Shown piece by piece: positions 1 through 8,600 of a stretch of 64,000 nt of DNA. Source of the DNA: Aquimarina megaterium XH134. Its GTDB lineage: Bacteria; Bacteroidota; Bacteroidia; Flavobacteriales; Flavobacteriaceae. Where the stretch lies: assembly GCF_000520975.1 (NCBI RefSeq), contig NZ_JACB01000001.1:372001-436000 (forward strand). The letters run 5' to 3'. Below the pieces are notes generated by a model. The model made no database searches. It saw only the letters and a list, made by a program, of their open reading frames with translations, and had not been told where the DNA came from. Position 1 is the first letter of the stretch. Each line of letters opens with the position of its first letter. The position numbers and the translations under genes were made by a program.

Positions 1-846
1 ATCATCATTCATTACCATAAAGTAGCTCTCCAATGCATCCTTCAAAGTTTTACCGTTTGGCACTTTTCGATAGGGCTTTCCATGTTCATCTTTTAGTCCC
101 GTAGCCCTTTTCATCTCCAGTTCATAAGCACGTTCCATATTGAGCATTGTTCTAAGGGTCATTATATCCTCAGTATCATCATCACCTATTTCTTTCCCTT
201 CATAGGCTAAAATGGCTTTACGTATTTTTATACATATATCCGCTACAGGAGCATAAACTAATTGACGTTCCAAAACTTCATTAAACCCTATCCTATATAT
301 GCACCCACTAAAGCGATCTAAAAGAGATGCATCCTGCTTGTTATTTCCCACATAATTCCCACTTGCTCCTTTGCCTATAACATTTCCTGTTGCAATGCAG
401 CCAAAATCATGGTGTTTTACAATGGGTTCATTAAGTCCATTAAAAATGATGGCTTCAGATTTGGAACTCTTTGCCAATGCATCATTTAATAAGCCTGCGG
501 TATTGGCATCCAATTTGGGCATCTCATCAAGGATGATAATTTTTCCATCTCTCCAAGCTTCTATAAGCGCACCTTCCTTGTACCCTGAAATCGTCTGACC
601 TCCCTTAATGTCAATAGGTGATGTCCATTGATTACAATTTACCACGACAAAGGGTAATGCTTTCTTATCATTTTCGGTTCTTCCAAATAAGGCATAGGCT
701 ACCTTTTCTCCTAGTGTCGTTTTACCAGTACCAGCACTTCCTACCAGAAACACATTATTTCCGCTACTCAAATCATCCAGTACCTTCATAAAGTTTGGAA
801 TTTGCTTGATCTCTGGAATATCCAAGGTGTATGTTCTTCTTTTCAT
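1..846 (-). CDS. AAA+ ATPase of CobS/MoxR (AAA_5) type, 3' end beyond the window
   Basis: The reading frame opens at an ATG at 844-846 and stays open to base 1 (282 residues seen, C-terminus missing). A Walker A motif GSAGTGKT lies at about residues 36-43 and a Walker B IIILDEMP ending near residue 110. A GNVIGKGASG segment followed by DASLLDRF resembles the sensor/arginine-finger region of CobS-like and dynein-related AAA_5 ATPases, which remodel protein or nucleoprotein complexes as rings. It starts 28 bp after the helicase gene stop on the same strand, so it is probably the fourth gene of the methyltransferase-helicase operon. Substrate unknown. In CobS-like systems a VWA-domain partner is often encoded nearby; any such gene would lie outside this window. 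Confidence 0.85.
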   Translation of the reverse strand, partial: MKRRTYTLDIPEIKQIPNFMKVLDDLSSGNNVFLVGSAGTGKTTLGEKVAYALFGRTENDKKALPFVVVNCNQWTSPIDIKGGQTISGYKEGALIEAWRDGKIIILDEMPKLDANTAGLLNDALAKSSKSEAIIFNGLNEPIVKHHDFGCIATGNVIGKGASGNYVGNNKQDASLLDRFSGCIYRIGFNEVLERQLVYAPVADICIKIRKAILAYEGKEIGDDDTEDIMTLRTMLNMERAYELEMKRATGLKDEHGKPYRKVPNGKTLKDALESYFMVMNDD

Positions 847-874
847 ATCAATTCTATTAAATGTTGATTACTGC

Positions 875-3800
875 TTATGAAGCGGTTTGAAGACTATGAT
901 ATAGCCTTAACTGATCCAATACTTCATCTATAGCATTAATTTCCTCTATCATATCTTCATAGGCTGTTCTTCCAAGTTCCTCCTCGTTATACCTTCCAAA
1001 AACAAACTCAGGATTTCCGTCTTCGTGGGGGTTGTTAGTGATAAAGAACCCCAAAGTATCTTTAGCTTCGTAAAGCGCTTGTTTTGATGCTTCTTCAACA
1101 ATTGTCTCAAATTCTTTTTCTACTGGAGTACCAATAATTGCTTGCTTCCACGCTCTATAAGGAATCACCACATTTCTGAAAATGGGAATAAGGGAATAGT
1201 TGTATTTTTCTTTATCACTTAGGGGTCGAGTATAGGATACCGTACCAAAAGTATATTTTGTGTCTCCTGGTTCTTTGTACTCTGCAAACCCTGTAATTGG
1301 ATTACTTCCTTGACCATAGGGTCTACCCAATTCATAAGAATAGTTCCCTTCAGTTTCTTTAGTATTCTTATCCCAATCTTTTTGATTTTCAATTTCCCAA
1401 TCTTCTAATTCTTTTGCTTTACCTAAAAACTGTAAACCATAGGTGTCCAATTGTTTTAAAAAAGCCTTTAGATTGTTCAAGTGAAGTTCTCCTGTCATTT
1501 CACCTCCATTTTGTACAAAGTCTGGTAATTCATCCTCAGTCTGACCTTCTGAATGCCTAATTAATTCCCTAAGTTTAGGGTCAATAGCCATTTTATAATT
1601 CTCTCCTTTATGGATATATACCTGAAAATAATTCTCTCCAATTCGTTTGAAACGGAGCTGATTCTTTTGATCTGAAAAGAATTCGTCAATAGAAAGGGCT
1701 TTGATACTATTGAAGGCTTCTGACATTGGCAAGAGGGCTTTGTTTATGCCATCTTTACCAAATTCTTTATCCATCAGAATGCCATTCTTAATTTCACCTG
1801 TTTTGGTATTGTATTTTACTAGCTTGTTTTCTCCTCCGATAGCTCCAGATGCAGCAACAATATTTTCAGTTAAAATCTGTCTGCGTTCTCGTTTAGAAGA
1901 TGCCTTTTTTATCAGTTCATTCCATTCTATTGGGATCTGCTTTATTTCTTCTTCTGAAATATCAGCACTATGTGTATAAATCAAACTTATATACGCGTGT
2001 TCTTCAGGCTGTAATGAATAAGAAATAAGCCTACGGGAATCAGCTACTGCAAATCGTAAATGTATGTTACCATAGGTGTATGGATTTTTGGCAGATGTAC
2101 CCAACGAAATCCCTAAAAACATACCCCAAGAAGGTTCTTTGGTAGGATTTAGAAATGGTATTTTCAATACTTGTCCAATAGCAAAATAACCAACATATTT
2201 TACAATTTGTTTCTTGGTATATTCTAACTTTTGAATATACTCATTTACTGCACTAAGTTTTTCTTCAATCAACTCTTGCAGTTTTTCTCGGTCATTCGCT
2301 ATTTTATCATTTTCCTCCTCATCGGTACCACTTCCTAAATCAGGTAAACCCTTCAGTTCTTCCCGAAGTTTATGAACAACCTCCATTCGTTTTTCCCTAC
2401 GTTCTTCAATAAGCAATGGAAATTTCTCGTTGATATCGCGGACTAAGTCCGATTTAACAACCTCTGGTTTTCTACCATCCAAAGCTTTTGTTATTCTACT
2501 TTCAACATCTTGTTTGGTTAAGGGACGTTTTAAATTATTAACAATGCTTACTTCCCGAACGGTATCTTTTCCAAAGGGTGTATTTCCACCATTCCCTTGT
2601 TGGAACAGGTATCTTTTTTTAATCTCAGCATCTAAGGGAAGAAACTCCGTTTCTAAATCATACGTTCCTTGTTGTTTCTCAAGCTTGATCTGGTGGTCAT
2701 AGCGCTCTAGTAAAACATTGTATAAATTATCCTGATCCTCCACTAAAAGTAATCCTGCCCGTCCCGTAAGTTGCCTTATAGCACCTTCTTTCCCGTCATT
2801 ACGTTCGTAGTACTTTCTACCTGTTTTTCTATCCGTTACTTTATGATAGGTTGGATGCCCTAATTTTTGCATCATCTCAGGATTTTCATTAATCCATTGC
2901 CAAGCAACTTTATCCCCGTATTTATTTAAAAAATCTGCACTTTTAAGGGTATCATCATTCGTATTTTGAGATCCTGTAGTATTTGCATCCAGTGATTTTA
3001 GTTTTGCCTTCAGCATTGTCATTAGTCTACGCTCTGTTGGAATATCACTTGTGATGTAATAGTACTCAGGTAAATTAACCTGTCCCGTTCTATTAATACG
3101 CCCTCGTTTTTGTACTTCAATATTGATATCCAACTCAAATTGATGGATAATCATAGTGCGTTGTCTTTGATCTGCAAAATCTTTTGATGCGTGGGCAGAA
3201 GAACCTGTACTACCACTTTGATTAATCAGTAATACATCATAATCCCCACCGTTAAATAATCGAAATGATTTCTCGGTATCACTTCTAAAAGAAGACACCA
3301 CCACATCATCACCATTGTATTGTACTTTTTGATTCCTTCCTGTAACTTCAGTTACCTTAAAAAACTCATCATCGTGCCCTCCTATATGAGAAGGTTTATT
3401 CTCCTTTTCTATTAATTGTACCAGTTGGTCAATAGGGGAAATACTAAGCCCTGAACTTTCCAAAAGCATTGCTTTTTTTATTCTGGTATATTCCTCTTGC
3501 CCTTTTCTGGACAATTCTTCTACTGCAATACGCTCTCTACTTTTTTTACCCTCAATACCTGTATAGCTGTAGAAGAAAATGCTATTTAATCCTTTAATCA
3601 ATGTTCTTACAAAATCCAATTCTTCTTTCGGTAGAACATCACCACTTGACAGATTAAGGTCTTTTAAAAATGCTCCCATTGTAGATTTGAAAGCGATGAC
3701 CACCTTCTTATTCTCTTTTAAAAGTGACACCGTTTTTTTAGCAACTTCTTCAACTTTCAAAGCAAACAGCATTTGGTCTACAATATTGAATACCCTAGAA

Positions 3801-5239
3801 AAATAAGGAGCTTGTTTTACCCCTAAACCTTTAGGCTTATTATCCATTCTCTCCCCTTGGGCTTTTGCATCCGAGTGGATTAATGCAAGTACCGGTGCTA
3901 CGTATTCTTCTTCAAATCGAACTACTTCATTCATCAATTTGATGATTCGATTTACACTTGCTCGGTTTTTACTTCGATTTGGTTCTTCATCCAAGGTGAT
4001 ATATTCCACTTTAATACCTTCATTGGAGCGTTGTCTTCTAATGAGTTGACCACTTTCTGCAAGATTAGATGCTACGATTTCCTGAAGTGCTAATCCTCCT
4101 TTACGCATAGAAGTTACAAATGCGCCATCCTTTAAACCTGTTTCGGAAATAGCCGTTTTTTTTCCATAGAAAGGCATTACTTCTGGATACTTGGCAAAAG
4201 TTGCACTTAAAAAACAACAAGAATGTGTTTTCGGTAACACCTCACGCATCCAATTTCCAATAATAGAATCAAATCCGCCAGCACTATGAGATTCATCCAA
4301 AATAAATACCACTTTTTTATAGCGCTTACTCCCTTCAATTCCACTCTCACATATACTTTCTATCCAAGAACGTTTGTAATAACTAGCGGATTGAACTTGA
4401 CTATAGGTGGTAAAAACCATATCGTAACCACTTGGCAAATAATCTATATTCTCATAGATCGTTACGGTTGGTGTGGTTTCGGGATTCGGTAATTTTCTAC
4501 CAATTCTTTTATGCCATTCTATAGACTCCAAACTCTCAGTAGCTAAAGTCTTAGAAGTAGTAAGCAATTCTTCTTGAGCTTTTCCCGATAATGGTGTAAA
4601 TACTACATTCCCATCTGCATCTTTTATTTTTGCTCCTGAGTCGGAACTGGAATTGACAATAAAGGGTTGAATATCTCCAAAACCGATTGCCCTTAAATCG
4701 CGATACATATCTGTAAACAAACTAGGACTTTTGGTAAAAAAAATAGGTAAATATCCTTGCATTACTGCGTGGCGAATAACTGCTGCTGCTTGTCTTCCTT
4801 TTCCAATCCCCGTTTGATCTCCAATGATAATACCTTGTCCACGTTCAAACTGTGTAAGGTACAATGCCACCGCATCGACCTGTTCTGCCGCAAAAGCCTT
4901 CCACAAGGTTGCTGTGGATATATACTTTAATTCATTACGAACGTAATTATCAATATTCCCTTTTTCCTTTACAATACGGTTCAAAGCCTTTTGAACTTCA
5001 AAAGCCATATTTCTAGGAATCAGAGTATCCATTTTAAAGCTTGCATTTGATTTTGGCATGTATGGAACAAGGGCAATCTGATCGGCTGCCAGTTTTGCTA
5101 CTTGTTCTGCATTCTGAGTGAACCCGTCTTGTTCTTGCTGTAATTCGATATTCTCCATAATTCTATTTTTTAAAGGGCTTTCTTCTACTTTTTGTAGCAC
5201 ACCAGCAAGTGACATCATCACTTGCTGTGCTGCTACCAA
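875..5239 (-). CDS. Strawberry-notch-type superfamily 2 helicase/ATPase
   Basis: This is a 1454-residue protein. A Walker A-like GDQTGIGKGRQ lies at residues 140-150, a DEAD-box-like DESH at about 315-318, and a GSTGSS segment near 678. Motif VI, QKRGRINRTGQ, lies near 710-720. This combination is typical of the Strawberry-notch helicase family, found in phages and conjugative elements, for example in the P1 anti-restriction protein DarB. The C-terminal half of about 700 residues has no domain I recognise. The first ATG is used; Met8 or Met9 are alternatives. It starts 7 bp after the stop of the 140-aa gene, in one operon with the methyltransferase-domain protein. Inferred role: DNA remodelling or protection during transfer, or defence. 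The family call is firm; the role is not. Confidence 0.85.
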   Translation of the reverse strand: MVAAQQVMMSLAGVLQKVEESPLKNRIMENIELQQEQDGFTQNAEQVAKLAADQIALVPYMPKSNASFKMDTLIPRNMAFEVQKALNRIVKEKGNIDNYVRNELKYISTATLWKAFAAEQVDAVALYLTQFERGQGIIIGDQTGIGKGRQAAAVIRHAVMQGYLPIFFTKSPSLFTDMYRDLRAIGFGDIQPFIVNSSSDSGAKIKDADGNVVFTPLSGKAQEELLTTSKTLATESLESIEWHKRIGRKLPNPETTPTVTIYENIDYLPSGYDMVFTTYSQVQSASYYKRSWIESICESGIEGSKRYKKVVFILDESHSAGGFDSIIGNWMREVLPKTHSCCFLSATFAKYPEVMPFYGKKTAISETGLKDGAFVTSMRKGGLALQEIVASNLAESGQLIRRQRSNEGIKVEYITLDEEPNRSKNRASVNRIIKLMNEVVRFEEEYVAPVLALIHSDAKAQGERMDNKPKGLGVKQAPYFSRVFNIVDQMLFALKVEEVAKKTVSLLKENKKVVIAFKSTMGAFLKDLNLSSGDVLPKEELDFVRTLIKGLNSIFFYSYTGIEGKKSRERIAVEELSRKGQEEYTRIKKAMLLESSGLSISPIDQLVQLIEKENKPSHIGGHDDEFFKVTEVTGRNQKVQYNGDDVVVSSFRSDTEKSFRLFNGGDYDVLLINQSGSTGSSAHASKDFADQRQRTMIIHQFELDINIEVQKRGRINRTGQVNLPEYYYITSDIPTERRLMTMLKAKLKSLDANTTGSQNTNDDTLKSADFLNKYGDKVAWQWINENPEMMQKLGHPTYHKVTDRKTGRKYYERNDGKEGAIRQLTGRAGLLLVEDQDNLYNVLLERYDHQIKLEKQQGTYDLETEFLPLDAEIKKRYLFQQGNGGNTPFGKDTVREVSIVNNLKRPLTKQDVESRITKALDGRKPEVVKSDLVRDINEKFPLLIEERREKRMEVVHKLREELKGLPDLGSGTDEEENDKIANDREKLQELIEEKLSAVNEYIQKLEYTKKQIVKYVGYFAIGQVLKIPFLNPTKEPSWGMFLGISLGTSAKNPYTYGNIHLRFAVADSRRLISYSLQPEEHAYISLIYTHSADISEEEIKQIPIEWNELIKKASSKRERRQILTENIVAASGAIGGENKLVKYNTKTGEIKNGILMDKEFGKDGINKALLPMSEAFNSIKALSIDEFFSDQKNQLRFKRIGENYFQVYIHKGENYKMAIDPKLRELIRHSEGQTEDELPDFVQNGGEMTGELHLNNLKAFLKQLDTYGLQFLGKAKELEDWEIENQKDWDKNTKETEGNYSYELGRPYGQGSNPITGFAEYKEPGDTKYTFGTVSYTRPLSDKEKYNYSLIPIFRNVVIPYRAWKQAIIGTPVEKEFETIVEEASKQALYEAKDTLGFFITNNPHEDGNPEFVFGRYNEEELGRTAYEDMIEEINAIDEVLDQLRLYHSLQTAS

Positions 5240-5246
5240 TCAATGA

Positions 5247-5669
5247 CTACACGCTTTCAAATCTTGATAGTACTTCTAAATATCTTCGTAAATTAGTATC
5301 CACATACATTTGGACAGCATCTTCTTTTTCCATTCCACCATACATTAGGGAATCACCTGGTACGGTATCATCCAGAGTACTCCAGTTTTCTTTGAGTGTC
5401 CACATCGCACTTTGCATTTTATCGTGATACATCAAGAAATTTGCAATTTCTTCTACGGTTCTACTATCCGTATAGACAGTCTCCAAGTACTCTTCAATAA
5501 GAGCTATAGGGTCATCTCCTTCTGCTATTGACCAAGCTATTAAGTTGTGTAATCTGATAAAGATTCCCGTTTCGTGGTCTTCGAAATTTTCAAATGGTAT
5601 TGGATTACTGACCATAAATAGGGTAGCGCTTCCATCTGAAGGCATTAATTGATTATTTAAAAATATCAT
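5247..5669 (-). CDS. Small acidic protein of unknown function between methyltransferase and helicase genes
   Basis: This is a 140-residue acidic protein without signal peptide, membrane segment or a motif I recognise. Its ATG overlaps the end of the 1766-aa gene in an ATGA arrangement (5666-5669), which indicates translational coupling, and the helicase follows 7 bp later. The tight packing suggests it works with the two giant proteins, perhaps as an adaptor subunit, but nothing in the sequence shows this directly. Confidence 0.8.
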   Translation of the reverse strand: MIFLNNQLMPSDGSATLFMVSNPIPFENFEDHETGIFIRLHNLIAWSIAEGDDPIALIEEYLETVYTDSRTVEEIANFLMYHDKMQSAMWTLKENWSTLDDTVPGDSLMYGGMEKEDAVQMYVDTNLRRYLEVLSRFESV

Positions 5670-8600
5670 AGTCCTAATTCTATTTTAAGTTGGGAAATAA
5701 TCACTCCTAATAAATATTCTCCTGGTCTTTTTATATGAGAATTAATACGTTCCCATAATTCAGGAAAGCTGTTCACTATTTCTTCCAGTAAAGGGTTTTC
5801 TCTCTTTGTTGGAGCAACACCTTCCGATGTTTGTTTTCTTCCATTAATAAGGACCAACATCGTCTTGGTAACTGCTCCCTGCTTATTGTATAATTTATAG
5901 CTGTTCATATTAATAATATCATCCACATTATAATGGCGGTACAACCAATTGAAAAAAGGTTTGTATTTCTCTATATATCCATCCGAACCGAAATACACAT
6001 GCCCCATAATAATAATGGCTGCCTTTCCTTTATTTTTTAGAGTATACAAGGCTAGTCCTGCCATAAAATGCTCTAAACGCATATGCTGTGCTACATCAAT
6101 TTGATTGTTAAAGTATTTTTGCGCCCATCGTTCTTTATCAAATTTTGAATCATCCCAACTAGCAAATGGTGGATTCGTGACCATAACATCAAATGATTGG
6201 ATCAACTCCTCTGGAAAGGGTTCGGCTGCATTAAAGTGGGTAATAGTATCAAATCTTTGTAGTTCCAAAGAATACCTTCTACTCTTATCAATTTCATTTA
6301 CGTGTGTTTTATCTGGATTCGCACCCAGAACTAACAAACCATTTCCTGCACTAGGTTCAAAAATGCGTGTCGCATCAGACATTTGTGTATATTCTGCTAC
6401 CATTGCTCCTATGGGACAAGGCGTAGAATACTGCTTAAACAATTCCTTACTACTATCAGAATAAGCATAGGTAGGTTGCACTGTATCCCAAAACTGGGTC
6501 ATTTGATCTAGGCGTTGTTCAAATGGAATTGGAAGGTTATAGATCTGCTTATACCATAAAAGCCAACTGAGTTCTACTGCTTCCCATAAAACACCTAAAT
6601 TGGGTGCACCAGCTTCCTGTTTTACAGCTTCAATTTTCTTCCTACTTAATCGTTCCCCTTTGATATAATGGTCGTGCATAATTGCCACCACTTGATCCAA
6701 ATAATCAGGGTTCCAAGATTCCTGTCCTTCTTCTTTTTCATTTGTCACAAAGAAATCATCAATTAGAATCCTAACCATCTTACCTATAGGTTCATCAGGG
6801 TAGTTTTCAACTATCCTTCCTTCAAATAAGTTTTTTATCATATAGTCACGAAAGTTGGCTATGTCAGAATCCAATATGACATAGCCTAATTCTTTCGCAC
6901 GAACACCAATCTCTACAAACAACTCATCTCGAAATACCTTTTCTTCCTTCTCAACTAATGCAGTTAAATCTTTCGATTCTTGCTTTAAGGCTGCAATTCT
7001 CTCTATTCTAAACTCCTTGCTTTGCTTACTTTTCTTATCTGCTTTCCCCTCTAATTCTTCAACTTCCTTGCTAAGGATCTCAATCCATTTATTGAACTCC
7101 TTTTCTATTTTTTCATCTAGCTTTACTTGGTTATAACCCCATCGTAACCCTAACTCCACTACGGATAAGCTTCGAGTAAATGCTTCTTTTCCAGTGAAGA
7201 GAACCTTAAATCCTTGCGCTTTAAACTTTCTTCGGATACGGTCAGCTTCGTTTGCATCTATATATAAAAACTCTTCCCAAGATGTATTCTTAATTTGTTT
7301 AGAGTCTTGTGATTTTTGGGTAGATTTCTTCTTTTTTGAAGTTTTTAAAAATGACTTTATTAGCTTTTTTGAATTTTCGAGGTCTTCAATTTTGTAATTG
7401 ATTTTCCGATATAATTCTTTGTCTTTTTTGTTGGATTTTGGCTTACCTGTTTTTGGATTGGTATGTGTTAATTGCTGATTTTTGAAATCCGCTTTTTCTT
7501 CTTCAATAATCTCTATTGCTTTTTCCAAATTGGCAATGGGACGATAATTTTTAGCAGCAGACCACCACGATTGAGCTTTTCCATATTTACCTATGATATT
7601 CTGTAATCGATATACACCTCTGTAACCTGTATTGACATTTACGTATGGATAATTAGCATCCGTGGGAAATCCTAGCTCCTCAAATATTTGTTGCCCCCTT
7701 TTTTCCCATTCTCTAAGCATTGCTGATCTGGTAACAGCAAATCCATAGTCATTAGGGTGCGCCATTTGTATCAGCTCAAATAATTCCTTCGCTGTCAATT
7801 CCGAAAGATTGTCATCCGAAGCTTCTAATAAGTAGGGAGCAACTTGTTGAACCTTTTTAGCATCTTTTACATACAATCCTGAATTAAACAGTTCAATGAC
7901 CCTATATGGAGATAAAACATTAGGAATTGTCTTATCATACCGTTTAATATCTGTTGTTACTGGATGCTGATTCTCTGTTTTAGTCTTTTCCTCATTTTTT
8001 TCAGGAATAACTACTTTATCTGGATTTGATAAGATATAACGAATTGCTTTTTTAAGCTTCGTCATCGACATAGTACTGCCTATATAACCTACATTTTCAA
8101 CAAATGGTATATGACTATCTACTGTAATACGATTGTTTTCAAAAATTTGAAAAGAGATTCGATCACGATCAGAAGCAATTACAAGTCCGTGTGGTTCTGA
8201 TTCGTCTGGATAATATGTATGTGTTATAAGATCAGGTCTGGAATTGATAAACTCCTCAAAGTCCGTTACTATTTTACTATCCAGTTTAGTCCAGGCTTGT
8301 TCTAATATATAACCAGAGCTGTGAGGAACAATGAAAGGTGTGTATCCCAATGCTGCCGCATTTGAAAGGATCAAGTCTAAAAAAGTATTCCTGACAGCTT
8401 CTGGTTCTATATCATCAATCCAATCTTTTTGATCTTCTATAGTTTGTATTACACTATCTATAAATGTTTCCTCATTTTCAATTTGTAAGGCTTCTTCTAG
8501 TGCTAATCGAAAGGTTGCTATGATCGTTTCAGTTACTCCTTCAGTATCAATTTCTAAATCTGTAAGTTTATCTATAATCGATTGAACAGTAACACGTTTT

